Assembly (NCBI GenBank): GCA_023412855.1
Contig: JAEZRJ010000080.1
Span: 1 to 64,000, forward strand
Direction of reading: 5' to 3'
DNA length: 64,000 nt
From: Bacillota bacterium
GTDB taxonomy: Bacteria > Bacillota > Clostridia > Lachnospirales > Lachnospiraceae
Shown: one piece after another, positions 17,737 to 27,022 of the stretch
Numbering within the stretch: position 1 is the first letter of the stretch
How the letters are laid out: each line of letters begins with the position of its first letter
Program-made: the position numbers and the translations under genes
Notes under the pieces: generated by a model
The model's input: only the letters and a program-made list of their open reading frames with translations
The model's database searches: none
What the model was told of the DNA's origin: nothing

Positions 17737-19590
17737 ATGTTGCAGTTAGAAAAGATATTTCAAGATCATATGATGTTACAAAGAAACTGTGAAAATCGTA
17801 TCTGCGGAAAGGATTTGCCCAATGAGAAAATCAGACTTCTGTTTCAGAATCAGGTCTATGAAAGTAAATCGACTGAAGAGGGGAACTGGGAAATCGTAGT
17901 TGGGCCATTGCCTGCGGGCGGTCCTTATTCCATGTTGTTTTTGGGGAGCAGTCAGATAGAAATCAAGGATGTTATGATCGGAGATCTGTATTTTCTATCC
18001 GGACAGTCTAACATGGAAATGAAACTGACAGAAACCATTGATGTGACCAGATTAGATACACTGTTGGAAATACCTTCTATTCGATTTCTTTCTGTAGTAC
18101 CAAATTATATTTTTCAGGAAGGAGAAGAAGTTCTGCCACTTCTTTCCTGGAAACAGGCCGTAAAAGCAAACTTTTCGGATATGAGTGCCATTGGGTATTT
18201 TTTTGCTCTAGAGATTACAGAAAGCCAGAACGTACCCATTGGGCTTATTCAGACCGCGGTGGGAGGCAGTAGTATTGAGGCGTGGATGAAAAGAGAAACA
18301 TTGAATACATTAGGAAATTCCTGTGAAGAAATTGCAGATTTTCTGACACCTCATGCATTAGAAACTATTATTCTGAAACAGATGACAGAGAAAGAGCGCT
18401 GGATGAAGCCTATATTGCAGGAGAAGATACCAGCCCATGCTGAGTGGGAGGATTGGTATCTTTCGCAGACTATAGGATCCTGCTCCATATCTCCCTATTA
18501 TGGCTCGATCTGGCTCAAAAGAGAGATTTATCTGGAAGAAAAGCCGGCAGAAGACGGGATTTTAAGGTTGGGTCTGATGATTGATGGAGCAACTATCTGG
18601 ATTAACAACCATTATGTCGGAAGCGGTTTACATCGATATGAAATGCTAAACTTCCCTGTCTGTAAGGATATTTTACAACAGGGAAGAAATGAAATTATGG
18701 TCCGATTAGTGATAGAAAATGGTGTTGGTGGTTTCGTACCTCAAAAACCATATCGTCTTACAATTGGATCTAAGGAATTAGATTTAAGTGGAATCTGGAA
18801 GACCTGTAAAGGGACAGTACAGAAGAAAAAAGCTCCAGATGTTCTGGTTCCACCATTATTTCCTCTGGGGTTGTTTTATGGAGTTTTGCGTCCGCTTCGT
18901 CATTTGCAGTTTCGAGCTATTCTATGGTATCAGGGAGAAAGTAATGTGGGTCATCCCGAAGATTATAAGACAATGTTTTATGAGATGAAAGCTGACTGGG
19001 AACAAGAATTTCAGAGACCTTTGAGTTTCTGCTGTGTTCAGCTGGCTAATTATCAGGATCCACTGAATCAGGTAACAGATACGGGGTGGGCAAAAATTCG
19101 AAATGATCAAAGACGGTGCAGAAAGGAAGTAAGTTCTTCACCTGATCGGATAGGTGTGATTACAGCCATGGATTTGGGTGAAAAGACAGATTTACATCCT
19201 CACAACAAAAAAGAAGTTGCATACCGCCTCAGCTTATGGGTGCGGAGTCAGATATATGGAGAAGAGATCTGCTGCCATGGACCTGTTTTAAGTACCTATG
19301 AAAGAATAGATGATAAAATACTTCTTTATTTCATGTATGATGATTCTATCTTGCAAGAGATCACAAATTTTGAAATATTAACAGAGGTTGGTGAGTGGAG
19401 GCCTGTGAAGGCTCTGCATAGACCTGGTCAAGTGGAAATTATGTTACCGGAATCTATGAAATCGAAGAACGCAGGTTCCGCGAAACCAGTAATCCAGGTT
19501 CGGTATGGATGGTATGATAACCCGGGACCTTTAAATTTTTACAATAGTGATGGACTTCCGGCAGAAAGTTTTTTCCTGGAAATAGAATAG
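17737..19590 (+). CDS. SGNH sialate O-acetylesterase-like acetyl-xylan esterase
   Basis: 617 residues from ATG 17737 (AAAAGGAT upstream). The SGNH hydrolase core is split: the nucleophile GQSNM at about 88-92 and the DLHPHNK Asp/His site at about 484-487. Between them, about 250-360, lies a beta-sandwich resembling the sugar-binding domain of GH2 enzymes (LKREIYLEE, GATIWINNHYVGSG), a known arrangement in this family. With no signal peptide it is cytoplasmic. In this setting it most likely deacetylates acetylated xylo-oligosaccharides; sialate as substrate is unlikely because no sialic acid genes are near. Confidence 0.85.
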   Translation: MLQLEKIFQDHMMLQRNCENRICGKDLPNEKIRLLFQNQVYESKSTEEGNWEIVVGPLPAGGPYSMLFLGSSQIEIKDVMIGDLYFLSGQSNMEMKLTETIDVTRLDTLLEIPSIRFLSVVPNYIFQEGEEVLPLLSWKQAVKANFSDMSAIGYFFALEITESQNVPIGLIQTAVGGSSIEAWMKRETLNTLGNSCEEIADFLTPHALETIILKQMTEKERWMKPILQEKIPAHAEWEDWYLSQTIGSCSISPYYGSIWLKREIYLEEKPAEDGILRLGLMIDGATIWINNHYVGSGLHRYEMLNFPVCKDILQQGRNEIMVRLVIENGVGGFVPQKPYRLTIGSKELDLSGIWKTCKGTVQKKKAPDVLVPPLFPLGLFYGVLRPLRHLQFRAILWYQGESNVGHPEDYKTMFYEMKADWEQEFQRPLSFCCVQLANYQDPLNQVTDTGWAKIRNDQRRCRKEVSSSPDRIGVITAMDLGEKTDLHPHNKKEVAYRLSLWVRSQIYGEEICCHGPVLSTYERIDDKILLYFMYDDSILQEITNFEILTEVGEWRPVKALHRPGQVEIMLPESMKSKNAGSAKPVIQVRYGWYDNPGPLNFYNSDGLPAESFFLEIE

Positions 19591-19650
19591 CAAAGTGGGT
19601 AAGGATTATGATAAATTAGAAATATGAATTCAGTCAGGTGGGGGAACAGG

Positions 19651-21417
19651 ATGGAGAAGTTTTTAAGACGTTTTGAAAGTTTTATGGATGATTTTGAAAT
19701 ACGTAAAAAATTATTTATTTTGTACATTGTCTGCGTAATCCTGCCACTGATTGTCACAGATGGTTTTATTATTTATTTTGTTGTTCATTCAGAACAGACA
19801 GAGCGGCAGCATGATATGGAAAACATCGCCAATGCGGTACAGTATAATTTTACCAATAGCATTAACAATGCTTCCGGTGTCGCCAGAAATATTTACATGA
19901 ATAAATACATCAATGATTTTCTGGGAAAAGAGTATGAAAATCCGCTAGATTATGTGACTTCTTATCAGGAGTACTTTAAGAGTGTGCTGTTTGACAGTGG
20001 GTTTGGCTCGGATAATATTATTGTGAAGATGTATTCAGATAACCAGACTATAGTAAGAGGTGGAAAGTTTGGGGGTCTGGATGAAATTATAGATAGTGAA
20101 TGGTATCAGCAGTTACAGCTTTCCGAGACCGACAAGACGATTATGTTTTTATATGATAAAAGCAAAGTTCCGATGGTTGAGGCAAAGAGAAAAATTATTT
20201 TTGCACAGAAAATGAATTTCTATAATGGAGATCCTTTTGAAAAGGTTCTGACTGTTGAGATTGATTATAGTTCACTAGTGCGCAATCTTGTGAAAATGAA
20301 TTATAATATGCCAGTTTTTGTTTGTAATAACAAACAGATTTTATTATCCAATGAGGATTATAACAGTGTCGGAAAAAATTATCAGGAATTTAAATTTGAA
20401 AACAGAGTTGGATACCGTCAGGATATGAGTTTTTATGGTATGGATTTTCAAATTTATATTTTGAAACCTGAAATGACTATGGTCAGTCAGATGATGAACA
20501 ACATGCCATTGTTTATCATATCGCTTATAGTGGCTAACATTATATTGCCACTTGTTTTGGTGTGTGGTTTTAACCGTTCCTTTACTGTACGGATTAGTGA
20601 ATTGAGTGATGTTTTTCAGAAAATCGACGATGAGAGACTGGTACAGATCTATGATGTTCGTGGGCAGGATGAAATCGGAGAATTGATGCGTAATTACAAC
20701 AAAATGGTAAATCGTATTAACTCACTGATTGAAACAGTGTATGTAGGCAGGATGAAAGAACAGGAAATGATGGTAGCCAGACAGAATGCAGAGCTTCTGG
20801 CTCTGCACAGCCAGATTAATCCACATTTTCTATTTAATGCTTTGGAAAGTATCCGTATGCATAGTATTATTAAGATGGAGTATGAAACAGCAGATATGGT
20901 GGAGCGGTTGGCAATTATGCAGAGACAGTATCTGGAATGGGGGAATGATCTGGTAGCAATCTATCAGGAAATGGATTTTGTGAAGGCTTATCTGGAGTTA
21001 CAGAAATACCGTTTTGGAGAGAAGCTTTCCTATAGTCTGGAAATGGAAGACTCCTGCAGGGATTATAAGATTCCAAAACTGACGCTGGTTACCTTTGTGG
21101 AAAATGCCTGTGTTCATGGTATAGAAAGTAAGTCAAAGCCTGGATGGATTTTTGTCCGTGTTTTTGAAAAAAATGAGACCCTTTGTCTGGAAATTGAAGA
21201 TACGGGACATGGTATGGAAGAGGAGCAGATGAAAGACCTTCGGATGAAGATGGATTATGCAAGTATAGAAATGTTACAGAATAAGGGTAGGGTAGGTACT
21301 GTGAATGCCTGCCTTCGTCTGAAAATGCATACAAACAACCAGGTTCAGTTTCATGTAGAAGGTGAAATGGGAATGGGTATGGTGGTACAGATGTATATAC
21401 CGTTAAAGTATGTGTAA
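19651..21417 (+). CDS. YesM-type sensor histidine kinase (xylan locus)
   Basis: 588 residues from ATG 19651 (GGGGGAACA upstream). Membrane segments at about 22-44 and 290-312 enclose an about 245-residue extracellular sensor domain of the Cache kind. A HAMP domain follows (about 313-370), then the His_kinase domain with HSQINPHFLFNALES carrying the phosphorylated His, and an ATPase domain with ENACVHG and DTGHGM. It pairs with the response regulator 21 bases downstream and probably senses xylo-oligosaccharides, perhaps through a binding protein. Confidence 0.92.
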   Translation: MEKFLRRFESFMDDFEIRKKLFILYIVCVILPLIVTDGFIIYFVVHSEQTERQHDMENIANAVQYNFTNSINNASGVARNIYMNKYINDFLGKEYENPLDYVTSYQEYFKSVLFDSGFGSDNIIVKMYSDNQTIVRGGKFGGLDEIIDSEWYQQLQLSETDKTIMFLYDKSKVPMVEAKRKIIFAQKMNFYNGDPFEKVLTVEIDYSSLVRNLVKMNYNMPVFVCNNKQILLSNEDYNSVGKNYQEFKFENRVGYRQDMSFYGMDFQIYILKPEMTMVSQMMNNMPLFIISLIVANIILPLVLVCGFNRSFTVRISELSDVFQKIDDERLVQIYDVRGQDEIGELMRNYNKMVNRINSLIETVYVGRMKEQEMMVARQNAELLALHSQINPHFLFNALESIRMHSIIKMEYETADMVERLAIMQRQYLEWGNDLVAIYQEMDFVKAYLELQKYRFGEKLSYSLEMEDSCRDYKIPKLTLVTFVENACVHGIESKSKPGWIFVRVFEKNETLCLEIEDTGHGMEEEQMKDLRMKMDYASIEMLQNKGRVGTVNACLRLKMHTNNQVQFHVEGEMGMGMVVQMYIPLKYV

Positions 21418-21438
21418 GGCTTTTGGGAGGAAACTGGA

Positions 21439-23028
21439 ATGTTAAAAGTGCTATTAGTGGATGACGAACCATTTATTATGCAGGGTTTAAAGGTGCTGTT
21501 TGATTGGGAACAGGAAGGATTTGAGATTGTCAAAACGGCTGGTGATGGTCAGGAAGCACTGGAGTTTCTGAAAGAATGCCAGGTAGATTTGATTATTGCG
21601 GATATTAATATGCCGGGAATTAATGGCTTAGAACTGTTGGAGAAAATCAGAGGAGAAGCAATATCGGACGCTTATTTTGTGTTTTTAAGTGGTTATGCTG
21701 ATTTTTCCTATGCCCAGAAGGCTATTTCCTATGAATGTACGTATTATCTTTTAAAACCTGTTGAAAAAGAAGAATTGATTAAAGTTTTGAAAAAAGTACG
21801 GAAAAAAAATGATAAACGGGTTGAGACCAGACAAACCAGTGTAAAAATGGAACGTGCCTATCAGGCAAGAAATATGATTTCTGTTATTCTCGGGAAGTAT
21901 GATTCTTCCAACCTGGAATATGTGAAGGAATATACCAGATTTTCTAATACAATGTATTATGTGGAAATTGAATTGGATGGAATGCAGATGGAAGAAGAAA
22001 TCACTGATCAGAAAAAACGAGAATATCAGCGAAAACTATTCCAGTCCTGTCTTGATTTTCTAAAAGAAGATGGAAACCACTGCATTTTTGATGTATCCGG
22101 ACATGAAAAAATATATGATATAGGGTTTGTTTTCTGTGATTATATGGCTCATCAGGAAGGAATGACAGAAGCAAAGTATTTAGAATATTTCCAGAAATAT
22201 CTGCAAGATGCTGTTGGGCTTCCGGTTATTATGCTGTTAGGTAAAAAAGTAAATGATATTTCTCAGATAGCAAAATCATACCGGTCTGCATGCATGCTTC
22301 GTTCTTTTCAAGGCTTTCACAGTAAAAAAAGCATTTACTATTATGAAGAGGATATCCAGGTCTCCAATACGGGAATTGTGTTATGTAAACACAGTTTAGA
22401 TCAACTGGTACAGGCCATTGAGCAGAATGATTCTGCTACGATTATCAAAAGTGTATCTTTATTCTTTGAAGAAATGCAGTCCAAAGGGCTTTCGGAAAAA
22501 ATTATTAATTTGAATATTAATTATCTTCTGTTCCAACTGATTCATCTGGCAACAGAGCAGGATGATGGAATAAATCAGGAAGAAATCTTGCGGGTGATCA
22601 GTGAAAGTACGTTTGAAGAAGGAATTATGCGAGGCAGTAAAGCCCATATTACCAGATTTGCCTGTGAATATGGAGATTATCTGACTCAGTTGAGAAAAAA
22701 GGTTTCCAGAGGAGTTCTTGCAGAAGTGAAAAAGGAGATTTGGGACCGTTATGCAGAGAATCTTACCTTAAAAGATTTAAGCGAAAAATATTATGTAAAC
22801 AGTGCTTATCTGGGACAACTGTTTCGAAAAAAATATGGACAGTCCTTTAAAGACTATTTAAATGCTTACCGAATTGAACAGGCAGCCAATCTGTTACTGA
22901 GAACCGATGATAAAATCTACTGTATCGCTGAGGCGGTAGGGTATCATGATCCAGACTATTTTGTGAACCGTTTTATTGCACAGAAAGGCTGTACACCAGC
23001 CAGATTTCGTAAGCAGGCACAGGAGTAA
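21439..23028 (+). CDS. YesN-type response regulator, AraC family (xylan locus)
   Basis: 529 residues. The receiver domain (1-120) has acidic D8/D9, the phosphorylation site D55 in IIADINMPG, and the KP switch in YYLLKPVEKE. A central linker of about 270 residues is followed by an AraC-type double helix-turn-helix (about 430-528, with LSEKYYVNSAYLGQLFRKKYG and AEAVGYHDPDYFVNRF). It should activate the importer and enzyme genes downstream. A strong terminator follows it. Confidence 0.93.
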   Translation: MLKVLLVDDEPFIMQGLKVLFDWEQEGFEIVKTAGDGQEALEFLKECQVDLIIADINMPGINGLELLEKIRGEAISDAYFVFLSGYADFSYAQKAISYECTYYLLKPVEKEELIKVLKKVRKKNDKRVETRQTSVKMERAYQARNMISVILGKYDSSNLEYVKEYTRFSNTMYYVEIELDGMQMEEEITDQKKREYQRKLFQSCLDFLKEDGNHCIFDVSGHEKIYDIGFVFCDYMAHQEGMTEAKYLEYFQKYLQDAVGLPVIMLLGKKVNDISQIAKSYRSACMLRSFQGFHSKKSIYYYEEDIQVSNTGIVLCKHSLDQLVQAIEQNDSATIIKSVSLFFEEMQSKGLSEKIINLNINYLLFQLIHLATEQDDGINQEEILRVISESTFEEGIMRGSKAHITRFACEYGDYLTQLRKKVSRGVLAEVKKEIWDRYAENLTLKDLSEKYYVNSAYLGQLFRKKYGQSFKDYLNAYRIEQAANLLLRTDDKIYCIAEAVGYHDPDYFVNRFIAQKGCTPARFRKQAQE

Positions 23029-23062
23029 TTTGCAAATTCAACTACAAACAGCAAAAAAATAG

Positions 23063-23106
23063 CAGGGTAAAGTATAGAAATCGATTCTATACTTTGCCCT
23101 GTTTTT
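23063..23106 (+). terminator. Terminator after the response regulator
   Basis: A perfect 17-bp stem (23063-23079 with 23085-23101), 5-base loop, then TTTTT. It separates the regulatory genes from the importer genes. Confidence 0.93.
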
Positions 23107-23123
23107 ATATATAGTTTCTCCAA

Positions 23124-23151
23124 TTGTTTGAAATTGCAGGGAAGTTATAAT
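23124..23151 (+). promoter_or_regulatory. Promoter of the xylan importer operon
   Basis: TTGTTT (23124-23129), 16-base spacer, TATAAT (23146-23151), 32 bases before ATG 23183. The spacer and -35 overlap an imperfect CAATT...AAATTG inverted repeat that could bind a regulator. Confidence 0.6.
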
Positions 23152-23182
23152 AAGAGTATCAAAAAACATGGGAGGGTTCAAA

Positions 23183-24907
23183 ATGAAAAAGAAACAACTT
23201 TTGAGTTTGTTACTTGGAGCAACATTATCCATTGCATTGCTGGCAGGCTGCGGTAGCAAAACAGATGAGTCGGCTACTGAAACATCAACAGATTCTGCAA
23301 CCACAACAACAGAAGCTGATGCAGGTGAAACATCAAATGGAGAAATTAAAGAATTCACTGCATTCTTCGCGGTAGCTGGAACTGAAATCAACGATGATAA
23401 CGAGATTCAGACGATCATTGCTGAAAAAACAGGTGCTAAAGTGAAAGAAACATGGTTGACAGGACAGACTGACAAGGAAGCAATTGGTACCTTTATTGCG
23501 GGTGGTGAATATCCAGATTTTATTGAAGGTGGTAGCGGAACGCCTCAGTTAATCGATGCTGGTGCATTGGTTGCTTTGGATGATTACATCGAAAAGTACC
23601 CAAATATCAAAGCTCTATTTTCAGAAGAAGACTGGAACAAACTTCGCCAGACAGATGGACATATTTACTTTATTCCACAGTTCGGTACTGTAAAAAATGA
23701 AGAAAAAGTATGTACCCATAATGACGAAGCTTTCTGGATTCAGACCAGAGTATTAAAATGGGCTGGTTACCCAGAAGTGAAAACCATGGATCAGTATTTT
23801 GAACTGATTGAATCTTATCAGGCAGCAAATCCTACCATGGAAGATGGTACAGAAAATATCCCATATACCATTCTTTGTGAAGACTGGAGATATTTCTGTC
23901 TTGAAAACGCTCCGCAGTTCTTAGACGGATATCCAAACGATGGTTCTGTTATTGTAGATCCTGTAAACTTAAAAATTATTGATTACAATACAACTCCCAC
24001 AGCAAAACTCTACTTCCAGAAATTAAATGAAGAGTACAAAAAAGGAATTGTAGATCCTGAATCTTTTACACAGACCTATGATGAATATATTGCAAAACTT
24101 TCAACCGGACGCGTTCTTGGTATGATCGATCAATGGTGGGATTTTGCATACAATGTAAACGATGCTTTAAAACAGCAGGAACTTGATGCACAGGGCTGTA
24201 ATTATGTCCCGCTTCCAATTACTATTTCAGAAGATGTTAAAAATCAGTGGCACAACTCTGGTGCAGTATTAAATGTTTCCAGTGGCCTTGCAGTAACAAC
24301 AAGCTGTGAAGATGTCGATGCAGCGATGAAATTTGTAAATGATATATTAGCACAGGACATCCATGATTTACGTTTCTGGGGTGTTGAAGACGTAGATTAT
24401 AATGTTACAGAAACAGGAGAATTTGCACGTACAGAAGAACAGAGAATGAATGCATCAGACACAGCTTACAAAGCTTCTCACCTTTGTACATATTCTTACT
24501 TCCCGCAGTATACAGGAACCAGTGATGATGGAATCAATGCAAACAGACCAGATGGTCAGGCAAGCGAATTCTATGATGCTTTGCATCCGGTATTACAGGA
24601 ATGTTTTGCTGCATATGGTGCAAAAACATATGTAGATATGTTAGGAACCAATGAATCACCAGGATCATGGTACCCAATGTGGTCATTCTCCAACTCTTTA
24701 AATACCAGCACACCAGGTGGTACTGCATGGGTTAAAATCGGTGAAGTAAAACATGAATGGCTTCCCAAAATCGTTATGGCTGATGACTATGAAGGCGCTT
24801 GGGCAGATTACATGGAAGTATATAAAAACTGTGATTCACAGGCATTCTTAAGTGAAATGCAGGCAGAACTTGATCGCAGAATGGCTGAATCAGCAAAGTT
24901 TAATTAA
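23183..24907 (+). CDS. Oligosaccharide-binding lipoprotein of ABC importer
   Basis: 574 residues from ATG 23183 (GGAGGG 6 bases upstream). Signal peptide with lipobox LLAGC (Cys about 22), then a Thr/Ser/Glu-rich tether to about residue 55 and a large class of extracellular solute-binding protein of the LplA type. It should deliver xylo-oligosaccharides to the two LplB/LplC-like permeases downstream. A membrane-anchored paralogue, alignable across its whole length (for example FWIQTRVLKWAGYP, AFGMxxxx-free core and CEDWRYFCLEN), lies at 27023. Confidence 0.92.
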   Translation: MKKKQLLSLLLGATLSIALLAGCGSKTDESATETSTDSATTTTEADAGETSNGEIKEFTAFFAVAGTEINDDNEIQTIIAEKTGAKVKETWLTGQTDKEAIGTFIAGGEYPDFIEGGSGTPQLIDAGALVALDDYIEKYPNIKALFSEEDWNKLRQTDGHIYFIPQFGTVKNEEKVCTHNDEAFWIQTRVLKWAGYPEVKTMDQYFELIESYQAANPTMEDGTENIPYTILCEDWRYFCLENAPQFLDGYPNDGSVIVDPVNLKIIDYNTTPTAKLYFQKLNEEYKKGIVDPESFTQTYDEYIAKLSTGRVLGMIDQWWDFAYNVNDALKQQELDAQGCNYVPLPITISEDVKNQWHNSGAVLNVSSGLAVTTSCEDVDAAMKFVNDILAQDIHDLRFWGVEDVDYNVTETGEFARTEEQRMNASDTAYKASHLCTYSYFPQYTGTSDDGINANRPDGQASEFYDALHPVLQECFAAYGAKTYVDMLGTNESPGSWYPMWSFSNSLNTSTPGGTAWVKIGEVKHEWLPKIVMADDYEGAWADYMEVYKNCDSQAFLSEMQAELDRRMAESAKFN

Positions 24908-24937
24908 TTCTCAATTATAGTAAGAAAAAACTTAAGG

Positions 24938-24972
24938 CAGGCAGATGTAGAGTGTTTCATCTGCCTGTTTTT
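24938..24972 (+). terminator. Intra-operon terminator/attenuator after the binding-protein gene
   Basis: CAGGCAGATG (24938-24947) pairs perfectly with CATCTGCCTG (24958-24967), 10-base loop, then TTTTT, only 22 bases before the permease start. Partial termination here would give more binding protein than permease, a common design in importer operons. Confidence 0.85.
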
Positions 24973-24993
24973 AAAAATAGGAGTGAACACGAA

Positions 24994-25953
24994 ATGTCTC
25001 TTTTGATGAAGAAAAAAGTAAAAGAAAAAATCAATGAAGTACCCATACAGATTACCTGGAAAGAAATCAAACGGCAGAAGGTTCTTTTATTCTGGTCATT
25101 CATAATTGTAATATATGGCGTTATTTTTTATTATCTTCCACTAACCGGCTGGGTGATGGCATTTCAAAATTATAAGCCAAAAGATGGAATCTTCCATTCA
25201 CAATTTATAGGTTTTGCCAAGTTTGAACAGCTATTTCATGATGCAACCTTCCTTAGAGTAATTCGAAATACTTTGGCCATGGGTGTAATAAATCTGGTGG
25301 TTTCCTTTATTACTGCCATTGTATTTGCCATACTGTTGAATGAATTGCGTAACAAAAACGGGAAGAAGTTAGTGCAGACAATTTCTTATCTCCCCCACTT
25401 TTTATCATGGATTATTGTTACTGGTATTCTTCATGAAGCGTTATCAGGAAGTGGTATTGTAAATGAGTTATTAGTAAAATTTAATTTTATTGATGCCCCC
25501 ATTAATTTTTTTGCACATCCTAAATTCTTCTGGCCTATTGTCGCATTTGCCAACATTTGGAAGGAAACAGGATGGAACGCAATTATTTATCTGGCGGCCA
25601 TAACGGCAATTGATCCTTGTCTCTATGAAGCAGCAGCCATTGATGGAGCAGGAAGATGGGCACGTATAAAATATGTTACACTGCCAGGAATTAAACCAAC
25701 CATCATTATCCTGCTTTTGATAAATGTAGGAAATGTACTCAATGCAGGATTTGAAATTCAGTATCTATTAGGAAATGGACTGGTACAAAGTGTTTCCCAG
25801 ACAATTGATATCTACGTGTTAAAATGGGGAATCAGCCAGGGAGACTATGCGATTGGTACCGCAGCAGGTATCTTCAAAAGTCTTGTCAGCATTATTCTGA
25901 TTGTAATCGCAAATATGATTGCTAAGCACAATGATGAGGAACGTTTATTCTAG
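24994..25953 (+). CDS. ABC importer permease, LplB type
   Basis: 319 residues from ATG 24994 (AGGAGTG 8 bases upstream). About six membrane segments and the permease EAA loop (LYEAAAIDGAGRWARIKYVTLPG, split here around residue 220) that contacts the ATPase. It forms the channel with the 26040 permease for the oligosaccharide bound by the lipoprotein at 23183. No ATPase gene is in the cluster. Confidence 0.92.
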   Translation: MSLLMKKKVKEKINEVPIQITWKEIKRQKVLLFWSFIIVIYGVIFYYLPLTGWVMAFQNYKPKDGIFHSQFIGFAKFEQLFHDATFLRVIRNTLAMGVINLVVSFITAIVFAILLNELRNKNGKKLVQTISYLPHFLSWIIVTGILHEALSGSGIVNELLVKFNFIDAPINFFAHPKFFWPIVAFANIWKETGWNAIIYLAAITAIDPCLYEAAAIDGAGRWARIKYVTLPGIKPTIIILLLINVGNVLNAGFEIQYLLGNGLVQSVSQTIDIYVLKWGISQGDYAIGTAAGIFKSLVSIILIVIANMIAKHNDEERLF

Positions 25954-26039
25954 CATGCATTTTTTTACAGGCTAAGCTGTTCTGATAAAAAGTACTTGCA
26001 GTCAAAGTTTATAGAATATTGAAAGGCATGGTTGCTGAA

Positions 26040-26942
26040 ATGAAATTACTCAATAAAAATAAGAAAAAAACATCTCTGGGAGATATGATTTTTTATCTCT
26101 GCAATGGGATTTTTATGATAGCCTTTGTTATCATCACACTATATCCGGTGTTTAACACGCTGGTGATATCCTTTAATGATGGAACAGATGCATTACGTGG
26201 AGGAATCCACTTGTGGCCAAGAAAATGGACGCTGAAAAATTATGAAACAGTTTTAACGAAAGATAATCTGATTACAGGTGCTTATATCACTGTTACAAGA
26301 ACAATTATTGGTACCTTGCTTGCGCTGATTACCAATGCTCTGCTTGCCTTTATTGTAAGTAGGAAACGCTTCTTGTTTAAGAGACAGCTTTCCTTGTTCT
26401 GGGTGGTAACCATGTATGTTAATGGAGGACTGGTTCCAACATTTCTTCTTTTTAAAGGATTGGGTCTCACCAACAGTTTTGGGGTTTATGTTATTCCCGG
26501 TATGCTCAGTGCATTTAATATGCTGGTTATCAGAACCTTTATGAATGGAATTCCTGATTCCCTCGAGGAATCAGCACAACTGGATGGGGCCGGTTATATG
26601 ACAATATTTATCCGGATTATCTCACCATTATGTAAACCTGTATATGCAACTGTTGCATTGTTTGTGGCAGTAGGGCAGTGGAATTCATGGTTTGATGCCA
26701 TGCTCTATAATCGTATGAGATCAGACTTGACAACATTACAGTATGAGCTTATGAAACTACTCTCTTCTGTTACAAATCAGGGTGGTTCTGTAGAAAATTT
26801 AAAAAATGCAGCAGGAGCTGTTACGCCTACATCGGTACGAGCAGCAGCGACCATTATAACTATTTTACCAATTATTATGCTATACCCATTTTTACAAAAA
26901 TATTTCGTTACAGGTATGACACTTGGAGGAGTAAAAGAATAA
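26040..26942 (+). CDS. ABC importer permease, LplC type
   Basis: 300 residues from ATG 26040; ATG 26028 and TTG 26019 are alternatives, since the only AAAGG site sits 1 base before 26028 and 13 before 26040. About six membrane segments, with the EAA loop LEESAQLDGAGYMTIFIRI and a typical family end KYFVTGMTLGGVKE. Partner of the permease at 24994. Confidence 0.92.
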   Translation: MKLLNKNKKKTSLGDMIFYLCNGIFMIAFVIITLYPVFNTLVISFNDGTDALRGGIHLWPRKWTLKNYETVLTKDNLITGAYITVTRTIIGTLLALITNALLAFIVSRKRFLFKRQLSLFWVVTMYVNGGLVPTFLLFKGLGLTNSFGVYVIPGMLSAFNMLVIRTFMNGIPDSLEESAQLDGAGYMTIFIRIISPLCKPVYATVALFVAVGQWNSWFDAMLYNRMRSDLTTLQYELMKLLSSVTNQGGSVENLKNAAGAVTPTSVRAAATIITILPIIMLYPFLQKYFVTGMTLGGVKE

Positions 26943-27022
26943 TGTAAAGCATGGACGCTTTTCTTGTATTTAAGATTTCGTCTCGGTATAATCATAGTAA
27001 TAAAAGAAAGCAGGTATTTACT

